DNA of 64,000 nt from Smallanthus sonchifolius. Lineage: Eukaryota > Streptophyta > Magnoliopsida > Asterales > Asteraceae. Positions within the stretch are counted from its first letter, which is position 1, and each line of letters begins with the position of its first letter. Location: positions 12,347,272-12,411,271 of the forward strand of contig CM042038.1 of NCBI GenBank assembly GCA_023525975.1. The letters run 5' to 3'. Below are positions 36,085 to 47,317 of the stretch, piece by piece. The position numbers were made by a program, and so were the translations under genes. The notes under the pieces were generated by a model, which worked only from the letters and a program-made list of their open reading frames with translations, was not told the origin of the DNA and did not search any database.

Positions 36085-39000
36085 ATGCATTTTGCAAAGC
36101 TTGATGACTCTCCGATGTTCCGTAAACAGGTAATGTTTTGCTATTTATAGCTTGATTTATGATTAAACCCTACATACACTGTGAATTAGAGACTTGTCTA
36201 ACCATTACTGATCATCTCATACATGAACAAAATATTGGTATCAACTTGTGAAATTGTATTATTTTGGATCAAATTTAGCATCTTGTATGCAAATATCAGG
36301 GCCCCTTTGCCTAAATTATACATTTTTATTGGTTAATAAGACATATACTGATCTTTGTTTTGTGCTTTTTATTGGTCTCACAAAGAAAAGAAACTAGGGT
36401 TGGTGACAAATTGCTTTATTGTGGGCATAATTCCAACCATCCAAACAGTTTATGGGTTAAGACTGAACCATAAGTCTTTTCTAATCATGCCAAATTGTGC
36501 AGGACCAGTCATTTCCTTTCTAGTTTTCACATGAACACTATACTATTAGTCTATTAGGAATTTTGATGTTTATTTTCATGTGATTGTAGCCTTTGAATGA
36601 TTTTCCTTTTCCGAAAGAGGGAACGGTTCTTTGTTTTATTCCACATAGCTTAAAACCGCTCTGTATCAAATGAATTGTGAAAATTTCATGTTTATTCATC
36701 ACTTGTCAAATTTCTTGGAGGTTATGATAATGCCAAATTTGATGTAACAGATGCAGAGTTTAGAGGAAAGTGCTGAGTTGTTGAGGGAAAGGAGTTTAAA
36801 GTTCTACAAAGGATGTAGAAAATATACGTGAGTTTCGCTGATTCATGAAACGGTTTTGTGTTTTTTCTTTGCTTGTTCTTATTTTGATTACATTATCTTC
36901 ATATGTATGCAGTGAAGGGCTCGGTGAGGGATATGATGGGGACATTGCTTTTGCCAGCACTCTTGAAACTTTTGGCGGAGGGCATAATGATCCCATTAGT
37001 GTTGCCTTTGGAGGTAAGCCTGACAAATACTTGGTTCTGCAACTTACCATATGGAAATATTGATGTAAATCAATTCGTTGCATCTGTAACGTGGCGTGAA
37101 AGTTTGTAATTTCTTTAATTTTAAGCATCTGTTTTGCATGGCTTTAAAACATTAAGGAGATTACATGTGCTTTTAGTCATAGATAATTCATGCTTCTATG
37201 TGAGACAATCAGCCACCGGGATAATTAAGCAAATAATTTACATGCGGTTGGAGTGAAGTTTTATCTCTAGTAGTCTAACACCAACATATACATGTTTGTT
37301 TAGTATTTTTTAATTATCAAGAACTGTAATTTTAATCCTGCTGATCGATTTGTGGTACCTACTTGTAGGTCCTGTTATGACAAAATTTACAATTGCACTA
37401 CGGGAAATTGGAACGTATAAGGAAGTCCTTCGATCTCAGGTAATTCTTGGTCAATACAACGACTATGCAGCCATCATTTGCTGATACATGTGTTATGTGT
37501 TGTGTATGGGAGTTGTTCGTGCTTTTTATTATTCTTTCATTGAATATGTCAGTTTTCTCTAATTTATTGTCCAAGCACAAATATTCGGACCTTTTTTTAA
37601 GCTGTGTATGTTAACTTATCACTTTTATTTGGATGCAAGTAGTTCTTACATTTTTAACTGGTGGACTAACAGGTTGAGCATATATTGAATGACCGGTTAC
37701 TGCAATTTGTCAATATAGACATGCTTGATGTCAAGGTAAATTGTTTCTCTATTTTCATATTTTTTTTTGAACTTCAACAGTCCATTCATTTATGAGTTCG
37801 ATTTATTGGTGCAGGAGGCACGAAAGCGGTTTGACAAGGCCAGTCTTTTATATGATCAGGTCTGTTTTTATGTTTTTTTTGATCCATTTGGTGTTGTGTA
37901 TAAAATTTAAACATGGAATGTAAAATAAAGGAAATGCCAACCATTATGATATGCCTGTTTGATTTTTTTTCTATCATTGCATTGCGTCTGAAAGCAAAAG
38001 TTATTGGCAATCACTAGTTTTCATGTTTCTTTATGGTTATCAATTTCCCATTCCAGATTAGGTTAGCTATTTGCTAAATACCTCTTTGTGATCGAAAGAT
38101 CACATGCTTGAGTAATAGAATTTACCTGTTTGCAAAATGCAAGAAAAAGACTTCCATCTCAACATTTGCAATGCAAAAAAGCGTTATGCACTAGGGACCC
38201 TTATATAATGTTGCTTAAATCATAAGAGAAAATAAAAAAATAGTCTCTACTCTCTAGCATCTTATGAATTCAGAACTGTAGAAATTGTTTCTCACATGTC
38301 TGAATTCTGAAATTGGTCATGTTTGAATTCATTATGAAGAATTAGTGAGGCAGAAATTGGTTAATAAACATGTTTTCACCGTGGGTGGCATCTAGCAAGA
38401 ATGATGATTACGAGAACAAACTTATTGAGAAATCATGCATGCAACCGTAATTGAGTTTTCAAATGTATATATACAACATTTCAAAAACACTGCAAATTCA
38501 TTGTTGAACACTTAGTTTTAAAAATGACTCCTGAGGCGCACTCGATGCATTGGGGAAAACCCATTAAGGAGGGTGATGCTAGGGCTTGTTTAGTTTGGGA
38601 TGAAAGGATCACCAACTAGGAAAACCATGAGTGGTTTTTACAGGCTCCTATGTAGATTTTGACACGGTTTATGGATTCTCGTAGGTGATTAAGTATCAAA
38701 TCTTTATTATTTTCTTTGATGACAGGCTCGGGAGAAATTTCTGTCCTTGAAAAAAGGCACCAAAAGTGACATAGCTATAGTCTTGGAGGAGGTATTCCTT
38801 ATTTTATTTTGCTTTCTTGTGTCTATCAAACTTTTTATCAGTAAACCCTGACGAATAAAGGCGAATATCCAGGACCTTCATAATGCTAGGGCTTCTTTTG
38901 AGCAAGCTCGATTCAGTCTGGTTAGAATCTTTTAAGATTATGAAACTATTCATGCTTTGCTAGCAGTATAAGTTTTTTTTATATTTGAGACTTGTACACA

Positions 39001-41723
39001 CAGGTCACTGCACTTTCTAATGTTGAAGCAAAAAAAAGATTTGAATTTTTGGAAGCAGTTAGTGGTACAATGGACGCTCATCTTCGCTACTTTAAACAGG
39101 TGAAAGATCGTAAGATTTTTTTTTTAATTTTCTATTTTTGGTAAAAAGGATCTTAGTGTCTTATGCTTCATGACAATACTCTTTCTAAATCTTTTTTTGT
39201 TTGTATCCTGTAGGGATATGAGCTTTTGCATCAGATGGAGCCGTATATTAACCAGGTTACTTATTTTACTTGTAATGTTTTACTATACTTGTTGAAGATA
39301 ATAATAATATTATGAAATTATCAATACTATACAGGTGTTGACATATGCTCAACAATCTCGAGAAAGATCAAATTACGAGCAAGCAGCCCTAAATGAAAGG
39401 ATGCAAGAGTATAAAAGACAGATTGATAGAGAAAGCAGATGGTCTTCAAATGGCTCAAATGGATCGCCAAATGGAGATGGAATTCAAGCTATTGGTAGAA
39501 GTTCCCATAAAATGATAGAAGCAGTCATGCAATCTGCTTCAAAAGGGAAGGTATCAAATCTTTTGATCATCTTTCGTTCTTCCTTTCATCTTGGGTGTAG
39601 GGTGGTTTACACATTAAAACTTGATTATATATACATATCAGGTTCAAACAATTCGGCAAGGATATCTTTCAAAACGCTCCTCAAACTTGAGGGGGGACTG
39701 GAAAAGAAGGTTTTTTGTTCTTGATAGCCGAGGAATGTTGTATTACTATCGCAAACAAAGCAGCAAACCCTCTGTAAGTATGTTCGTTTCTGGCTTTGAT
39801 TTTATGATTGTTACTAATATTTATTTTTTAGGGTTCTGGCACTCAAATTTCTGCTCAGAGAAATAGTTCTGAACTGGGTCACGGGCTACTGAGTCGTTGG
39901 CTTTCTTCTCATCACCATGGTGGAGGTGGAGTTCATGATGAGAAATCTGTTGCTCATCACACTGTTAACCTCTTAACATCAACAATAAAAGTTGACGCTG
40001 ACCAGTCTGACCTCAGATTTTGCTTCCGGATTATTTCACCAACAAAAAATTACACTTTGCAGGTGACCTACTTGACACTTGTAAATATCTCGATGTTGAT
40101 AACAAATGGCAGTTTTTAACTGTCTGAAGTTGCAGGCGGAAAGCACCCTGGATCAAATGGATTGGATAGAGAAGATAACAGGGGTTATTGCTTCATTGTT
40201 AAGCTCTCAGGTTACTGAGAGGGTAAGAGTAATCAAAATCAGTTTGAGATGTTAATCCTTTTTTTTTGTTGTTCTTGAAGCTTACATTTGTTTTTCGTTA
40301 TTTATTTTAGTGTTTGTCTGGTAGTCCAATGGGGAGTAGCCATCATCGATCCGCCAGTGATAGTAGTTCATTTGAAAGTTCTGATTTTGATCACAACACA
40401 GCTGTTGAGGAACTTCACATGTCTGAGAGACCTGCCTACCCTAACCCGGGCCGCTTATCAAGAATTTCACATCACCTACAACCCGGTCCAAAACCCATAG
40501 ACGTGCTCCGTAAGGTTTGTGGAAACGAAAAGTGTGCTGACTGTGGGGCCCCTGACCCAGATTGGGCTTGCTTAAATCTTGGAGTTCTTGTTTGCATTGA
40601 ATGTTCTGGTGTGCACCGTAACCTTGGTGTTCACATATCAAAGGTAAACCTTTATTAGGCCTCATTCAATCATTTTACTCGAGATAAAATAATAACTTGA
40701 TGGAAACTTTCGGTTGCAGGTACGGTCATTGACACTAGACGTTAAAGTATGGGAGCCATCTGTGATTACCTTGTTTCAGTCGTTGGGGAATGCCTATGCT
40801 AATTCAGTTTGGGAGGAATTGCTGCAGTCCAAAAGTGCCTACAAGACACCAGAACTTGTTCCAACAGGGTAAAATTCGGCCACTTTTTTTCTATTAATCT
40901 TAAAGATGAAAATGTGTTAAGATTTCTTCTGATTTTGTTGAAGGTTATACAAGTCTGATAAGCCTCCGCTCCTTTACTTCTCCAAACCTAATCATTCTGA
41001 TTCCATATCTGTGAAGGAGAAGTTCATTCATGCAAAGGTTTGGCTTACTGCTTGCTGTATTTACGAGTCTTCTTTTAATAACTGGACTTCTGGTTAACTG
41101 TTTGTAACAACTATGTGCAGTATGCTCTAAAAGCATTTGTTAGAAAACCGAAGGATCATAGTTTAGTGGCACAGCATATATGGGAAGCTGTTGGTGCAAA
41201 CGACAAGAAAGCTGTGTATCGTCTGATTGTGAACTCTGAAGCAGACGTGAATCATGTTTATGAACGCGCATCATGTAATTCTTCACTAACCCTAGCTAAA
41301 GTGATGCTGTTGCAAGAGCCTGCGGGAATGGTAGCAGGCACAAGTGAAGCACACGGAGATGGTTTGGATGGGTGCACTCTTCTCCATCTTGCTTGTGAAA
41401 CTGCAGATGTTGGTATGATTGAGCTACTTTTACAATACGGGGCCACTATAAATGTCACAAGTTCCAGAGGTCACACACCGCTTCATCATTGCATCCTCAG
41501 AGGCAAAGCTGCATGCGCAAAGCTGCTTCTTTCAAGGTAAAATGTAGCTTGCTTATCAATAGATGATTCTCAACAGAAAACAATAATTGTTTTATTTATA
41601 AATTGCAGAGGGGCAGACCCACTAGCTGTAAATGGTGTGGGTAAAACAGCCCTGGAGGTTGCAGCTGAATCAAATTTTAGGGATAATGAGGTCTTGGGTC
41701 TGATATCGGATTTGAATGGGTAA
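36085..41723 (+). CDS. VAN3: ARF GTPase-activating protein VAN3/SFC (AGD3-type)
   Basis: BAR-PH-ArfGAP-ankyrin protein that stimulates GTP hydrolysis on ARF at the trans-Golgi and endosomes; in Arabidopsis it is needed for vein continuity through auxin carrier traffic. Nineteen exons: 36085-36129, 36751-36827, 36913-37013, 37369-37439, 37673-37735, 37815-37859, 38726-38791, 38873-38920, 39004-39099, 39214-39255, 39335-39550, 39642-39773, 39832-40062, 40136-40222, 40311-40643, 40720-40868, 40944-41037, 41121-41536, 41609-41723. They total 2427 nt or 808 residues. The BAR domain covers about residues 1-225 and PH 290-435 (VQTIRQGYLSKRSSNLRGDW). The ArfGAP zinc finger CADC...CIEC starts near residue 508, with the arginine finger in GVHRNLG. 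Ankyrin repeats follow at about 665-790. All introns have GT and AG ends. The N-terminus MHFAKLDDSPMFRKQ matches AGD3. Confidence 0.95.
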
Positions 41724-41785
41724 TAGCCGGTTGAAGGGTATATATGGAAAGAGTGTAATTAGTCGAGTCGAGAATGACAGCTGGC

Positions 41786-41803
41786 GGGGGGGGGGGGGGG
41801 GGG
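41786..41803 (+). repeat. poly(G) run of 18 in the VAN3 3' flank
   Basis: Eighteen consecutive G on the coding strand, 63 bp after the VAN3 stop codon, so probably in the 3' UTR. Such a run could fold into a G-quadruplex in RNA; its length may also be a sequencing or assembly error. Confidence 0.8.
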
Positions 41804-43150
41804 CTGAAATGAAGGAGATCATACATGTCATGCGTATTTGTAATTTTATAATGTAAGTAGCATGTGATGAATGTTGAAAGTTAAGGTTAAGGGTGAGAGG
41901 TGGTTGGTATGGTTTGGTATGGTATTGTATGGTATGGTTTGGTTTGGGAGACTTATTTGTTTGAGATGTGGTGATTTGGGGTGGGGGCTTTGTATGTACA
42001 TTGTTTGGCTAGTGTCTTGTTGGACTCTAAATCTAGTAAAATTTTGACTTCCATTTCTTCATCATTTTTATTTGCAACTCCTTAAATGTTTAGGTTTTTT
42101 TGAATTTATTGCTTATATAATAAATAACCAAAATAGTGTGTATAAAATCAGTAATTGCATTGCAAAGAATTAATTGCATTTGTGCTTTAATTTTTTATTT
42201 GCTTATTAAAATAGGAAAATACATTTAAGTTACTTTATAAATCACAAACTTTGTTTTGTATATAGTTTTCCTTTTCGCTTGTACATATGGATTCTAAATT
42301 TTAATGGTGTAAAGAGGAATAAAATTATAAGTGAAATAAAAAGTTTAAAGCTTCTTTAGCTCCTTTTTCTCTTTTACATCTTTTTATGTCGTTATTTGTT
42401 TGGTAGGTTTACATCTTTTCTTTATATGCTTCTTATAGATGCTGATTCTTTATGAAACTTTAGACCAAATGTATTTACACTGACCTATTTTAGTTCAATC
42501 ATTATTTATATACACATTAGACAGTGATGCTAAAACAACATTACACCAAATGTAGGTTCGTTTAAAATAAATAGAAAAATAAGATACCATTATATTAATA
42601 TACATTATGTTTAAAATAAGGTAAATTAGATTTTAATAATCCAGATTATTATCTGTTAACTGATAACAATTAGTACCGACAGTTTGACCAATGACACTTT
42701 AACTTTTATTTCCGTTTACAAGAGCAATCACAATAGCATAACTATCAAAGATTTACAGTTAATTTTCACTCGATTTCGCCGTCAATAATAATTATGAATC
42801 AATTAAAGAAACTTACAAGTGAAATCGAGTGAAAATTAAGTGCAAATCTATAATAATTATGCTACTGGAATTGCCTTCACAACTAAATTAAAAGCTAGGA
42901 GACTTAAACCAGAGATAATATTGTATATTAATTGTGTGTATAATAAGGTTACATGCGGTCTCTATATGTAGCGAATAATGTTACACATGAATACCCTATA
43001 GATACGATTACATAACTAGTTTAATACGGAGTGCCATACTGCCATTGGTTAATTTACCAACCAAAATTATTATCGACCAATAAATTATAGCTTTAGCCTT
43101 AATTGAGTCTGGAATATTATTATACTAGAACACATTTTGCAAGGTCGGTA
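41804..43150. other. intergenic region between VAN3 and CRN, first part
   Basis: The first 250 bases likely complete the VAN3 3' UTR; GGTATGGTTTGGT-type runs lie at 41900-41950. The remainder is AT-rich and contains the hairpin element at 42722-42876. No gene is visible. Confidence 0.45.
42722..42876. mobile_element. short hairpin MITE
   Basis: The left arm GAGCAATCACAATAGCATAA pairs with the right arm, inverse GGCAATTCCAGTAGCATAA. Pairing continues through AATTTTCACTCGATTTC (about 57-bp arms, about 45-nt loop). It has no coding capacity. The target duplication is unclear; the termini resemble PIF/Harbinger MITEs. Confidence 0.65.
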
Positions 43151-43514
43151 CAGGGGCGTCTTTTGGATAAAGCAAGTAAAACCCTATCTTTAGGCCACCA
43201 AATAATAAGGGCCTCAAATTTTTTTTTATATATGTGTGTGGTTTGGGTTGGGCTTAATGGAACGACTGAACAAGAACACGTACCGGCCTGTATTCTAATA
43301 CTTGATGACTTATTCGCTAAAGGCTGTAGCGAGGATTAGGGAACGACAAAACGCCCAACATCTGAAGGGATTTAGAGCAAGAGACGAAGAGTTGCCTTGG
43401 AAAACAACCTCTAGATCTAGACGAACCTCTAGATATAGACGAATCTATAAACGTGAAAAGGGGCCTCAAATTTTTAATTCGCTTTAGGCCACCAAAATGA
43501 TTGAGTCGCCTCTG
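43151..43514. mobile_element. non-autonomous hAT-like element
   Basis: Ends CAGGGGCG and CGCCTCTG with a perfect 8-bp target duplication GGTCGGTA at 43143-43150 and 43515-43522. Inside the ends, TAGGCCACCAAA and GGGCCTCAAATTTTT occur as repeated subterminal blocks. It is 364 bp long without coding capacity. Confidence 0.85.
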
Positions 43515-43522
43515 GGTCGGTA

Positions 43523-44165
43523 GCCAATCCTAAGCTACCGACCACAGTTTCCTAAATACCCCTCAACTTCTCCATTTTCAAATAATATCCATCAACTTTC
43601 AAATTATATTTTTATTTTGTTACAAATTTTTTTTAACGAATTTTTCGTTTCAATGTTAACTCTTATTCGCGCAAAAATTAATCCTTTTTTATCAAGAACC
43701 AAGTCGTGGCAAATTTATACATTTTATTTTATGTACTTAGTCACGTTATTGTGATAACGAGGTAGCGTCGCACGGGCTTATTTTGTTGTTATTGAACATT
43801 TTGAAAACTTTGCTGATATTAAGAAAAGCAAGCTACGTGTTCGTCTTGCAGCAAAACAGTATAAGGGTTTTGTTTCTATACCTTCACTTCCTCTAGAGTC
43901 TTGACTTGCTGTTTTGAAAGAAAAAAAGTTAAAAAAAAAAGAAAATAAATTTTGAATTCACATTTTGTAAAATTCGCTTAGATGCAGATTTGGGTTTTCA
44001 CACAAATTCTGGGTTTGATTCCATCTTAAATAATACACCGAATCGATTCCAACTTAGCTCCCCCTTCAAGTTTCCATCTTTCTTGAAACGACATTTTCTT
44101 GGAATCTTTTCAACTAAAGCCCCTCTTTGTCTCTTCTCATCTCCTTGTATTGACTCAGTCTCTCT
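43523..44165. other. upstream region of CRN
   Basis: The first part (43550-43800) looks like degraded repeat DNA. From about 43900 the sequence leads into the CRN 5' UTR. No diagnostic promoter motif was identified. Confidence 0.4.
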
Positions 44166-45366
44166 ATGAAGATGAACAAGACTGTAGCAGTTGTGTTTGT
44201 GTTTATGCTGCTGTACTGTGTGCAATCCCACGGTGGACCAACAAACCACATTCCAGCACAATTCAAAGGCAAGTTACAGAGAGTTGTTTTAAGCATCTTG
44301 TCAGGAAGCATAACAGGTTTGGCTTGTGCTCTTGTTTGTGCCTGTCTGCTAAGATTCATCTTTAGATACATGAACAAACCTCCTATCCTAAAGGGCCCAG
44401 TTGTATTCTCCCCCCAAATCCCCCCCAAATCCCTCCAATCAGCTCTAGCAACCCAAACCCTTGTTCTTATCAGTGGCAACTATTACAAAACTGTACTCGA
44501 AAACGGTTTCACAATCGCAGTCAAGAAGCTCGAGCCCTTCGTGTCCCCGGATTCGAGTGCCAGGAGACGGTTGCAGAGGGAGCTTGAGGCACTGGCTGGA
44601 TTGAGGCACAGGCATTTGATGAGTTTAAGGGCTTATGTTAATGAGCCTGATAGGTTCTGTTTGGTTTATGATTATGTTCCCACGGGTACGCTTGAAGATG
44701 CAATGAAGAAAAGGAGGGAGAATGAGTTGCAGATTGGGTGGGATGCCAGGCTGCGAATCGCTGTAGGGATAATCAAAGGGCTTCAGTATCTTCATTTCAC
44801 TTGTTCACCTAGAATCTTGCACTATAACTTGAAGCCTTCAAATGTGTTGTTGGATGCAGACTTTGAACCCAGGTTGGGGGATTGTGGGCTGGCTAAGGTC
44901 ATGCATACTTTTGATCCATCAGAAGGCTATTTTGCCCCTGAATATTTCCCAAATTTTAGGTATTTTTATTTGTAAACAGTATTTTATTACAGTTTACAGA
45001 GTTTATGCGTATGCAGTTAATTGTGAAATTTTGGTTTGCAGTATGTACACAGAAAAGAGTGACATTTTCAGCTTTGGGGTGATACTGGGGATACTGTTAA
45101 CGGGTAGGGATCCAAACGATCCGTTATTTGTGGAAGTGACAAGTGGGAGCAGGAGCAGGGGTGGTATGGGAATGTGGTTTAGGCAGCTTGTGGAAGCAGG
45201 GGATGGGCGTGAGGCGCTTGATAAGAGTCTACTGGGAGAAGAAATGGAGGAAGATGAGATGTTGATGGCGGTAAGGATAGCTGCGGTTTGTCTGTCTGAT
45301 ATGCCTGCTGATCGCCCTTCGAGTGATGAACTTGTTCCAATGCTCACCCAACTCCATAGTTTTTGA
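44166..45366 (+). CDS. CRN: CORYNE receptor-like pseudokinase
   Basis: Membrane pseudokinase that pairs with the receptor-like protein CLAVATA2 to relay CLE peptide signals in meristems and roots. Two exons, 44166-44959 and 45042-45366, total 1119 nt or 372 residues, slightly shorter than the Arabidopsis protein. Residues 1-23 look like a signal peptide (MNKTVAVVFVFMLLYCVQSH). A short extracellular stretch precedes one membrane helix at about 41-63. The kinase-like domain begins near LKGPVVFSP. The VAVK-type lysine is kept (FTIAVKKLE), but the HRD motif is HYN (ILHYNLKPSNVLL) and DFG is DCG (LGDCGLAK), so it should be catalytically dead, as in CRN. The C-terminus ADRPSSDELVPMLTQLHSF is diagnostic. 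The start could also be the Met two codons later. It follows VAN3 on the same strand. Confidence 0.95.
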
Positions 45367-45798
45367 ATTTGGGGACTAGAATGTAGACTAGATATGTTTA
45401 TGGATGGTGTGCGTCTTTTCTTGCTTGTTTCCATGACTTGGTTAATAATAAAGCATGATTTTGCATTTGACATAGTGTTTTTTTTGCTATTTTTGTTGGA
45501 TAGGCCTTTAATTGATCCATCTTAAGGGAGGGAGTAAGTGTAACAACAAATAAATTTAAAAACATGAACAATAATTTTTGATATTTAAAAGACATCTGTA
45601 ATTAAACCATGGTTTGATTGAGTTGATGGGGGACCACTGAAAAAAAATATCTTCCACAATAAACCAAACCAAACCAAACCAAACCAAACCTCATCCTTAT
45701 CCCACTCACCTTATCTCTTAGTTAATCTTTTTGCCTATATATTCATCATACTCATATACATATGTGTAAATTCAAACCCATCAACAATCAAACACAAA
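45367..45798 (+). promoter_or_regulatory. intergenic promoter region of LIR1
   Basis: An evening-element match, AAAATATCT, lies at 45644-45652, about 150 bp before the LIR1 start. Six AAACC units run at 45661-45690. Two I-box matches (GATAAGG on the minus strand) lie at 45695-45701 and 45709-45715. A TATA-like TATATAT is at 45736-45742, placing transcription start at about 45765. These motif types are known for clock- and light-controlled plant genes and fit a LIR1 gene; function is inferred. Confidence 0.6.
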
Positions 45799-46411
45799 AT
45801 GCAGGCTTTCATCCACTTGCCTTCATCAGTACCTTTCCTCTCTACCAAAACTGCAGCTTTCTCAAACACATTATTTCCTGCAAAACATCATCAATGTATT
45901 AAACCATCATCAACTTCTATCTCCATCAAAGCAGCAGCCGCAGCCTCGGATGCTCCTGAAGTCGATTACAGCTCCATGGCCTCCTCGTAAGTCGTAACCA
46001 CTAAAATCTTCCAACTTTGCTTAATTTCTTGAATCATAATATATAGTAAACATGATAACGTATACCGAGTATGTTTTGGGTTGAATGCACAGTGTTTTCC
46101 CAGCCGAAGCATGCGAGACTTTGGGCGGTGTTGCTTGTGATGTTGAAATGTTCCCTGAGACCAAACTCAAAGAACCTAAACCCGCCTCCAACCACAAGGC
46201 TACATCACAAGCGGTTGACAGAGAGTATCTGCAGTACGACAATCCCAAAACGTAAGATCCGACCATCTTTTTAATGCAACTCCATCTCTTTTGTTCATGC
46301 TGATGCTGATACTGGTAATCACATGTTTTCTACAGGGTGTTTATTGCAGAGGCCTGTGATGATCTTGGAGGAGAATTCTGTGAACCAGCTTATCAGATTG
46401 GGGCTAATTAA
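45799..46411 (+). CDS. LIR1: light-regulated chloroplast protein LIR1
   Basis: Small chloroplast protein that, in rice and Arabidopsis, binds ferredoxin-NADP reductase and helps anchor it to thylakoids with TROL; its mRNA is light- and clock-controlled. Three exons, 45799-45986, 46093-46251 and 46336-46411, total 423 nt or 140 residues, the normal size. Residues 1 to about 45 form a Ser/Ala-rich, acid-poor transit peptide. Two imperfect repeats characterise the family: VFPAEACETLGGVACDVEMF and VFIAEACDDLGGEFCEPAYQ, each with paired cysteines. DREYLQYDNPKT lies between them. Both introns have GT and AG ends. It starts 432 bp after the CRN stop codon on the same strand. Confidence 0.93.
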
Positions 46412-47317
46412 CATAATATATGTATATACTATTATACTTTTCATTTCATATATTAACTAGCAAACTGTTTGTGCACTAATAGTAATCCATGGTTATACCT
46501 TTTACAAGTATGTCTCCATTTACAGCTTGTTCTTGACAAGAAATGATCAAACCAACACACTCTTAAATTAAAATAAAATTGAAAAATGAAAAGTGAAATG
46601 ATAGAAATATATCAAGCATAAAGTTTGACACTAGAAATGTGTAAGTTGAGCTTCTAGCAGATGATTTTAGGTTTATGTGGATGTGGATGATGTATCTATA
46701 CAGAACAGATTTAAATTTATTTGCAAACTAGTTCTTCTGCTAATAACTACATTTTACTCAACTATCTCTTTACATAAAAGCATGTATAACACATATTTAT
46801 GATTAGAGATGGAATCTTAAACAAACAAATTAGCAACTTATTTGACTATTAGTTGTTAACTGATAAACATGTACAGATGAAAAACAGCCAAATAAAAGAC
46901 TTAATACAAAATAGCCTAATAACTTATTATGTTAATGTTTATGAGGCTCTCATAGTTATTTGGTAATTCTGTGTTGTGGAATCATTTTCTTTTACCAGCA
47001 TCTCTGAAAACTAAAGTCTATATGGTGAAGATGTCTCTTCTATCAGCTCATATATCACTTTCGACTTCCCATCAATGGTACAATAGTCTTTGTCTTCACG
47101 TACTGAAAACGTGTTCAATAATATAATATATGGGTGAGATAAATATAGCATCATGCTTAATTATCAAGATAAACCTTTATGTCATAAAAGTTATACTCTT
47201 AAACCCTGCGTGTTAAGTAATGCATCTAATAAGGGTTTAAGAAACTACTTCGGTAGATGGCTATCCGGCTACTTCGTGTAGACGCTATGTTTACGACTGC
47301 AACGGTGAACGGTAAGA
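46412..47317. other. gene-free stretch after LIR1
   Basis: The first 200 bases are probably LIR1 3' UTR. The rest is AT-rich without recognisable genes. From about 47240 it contains CTACTTCGGTAGAxGG-type blocks, as also seen near 28248 in the solo LTR. Confidence 0.4.

Noticed and set aside
45003..45473. 156-residue minus-strand open frame
   Set aside because: Antisense shadow of CRN exon 2, rich in Ser and Pro because of codon bias on the other strand.
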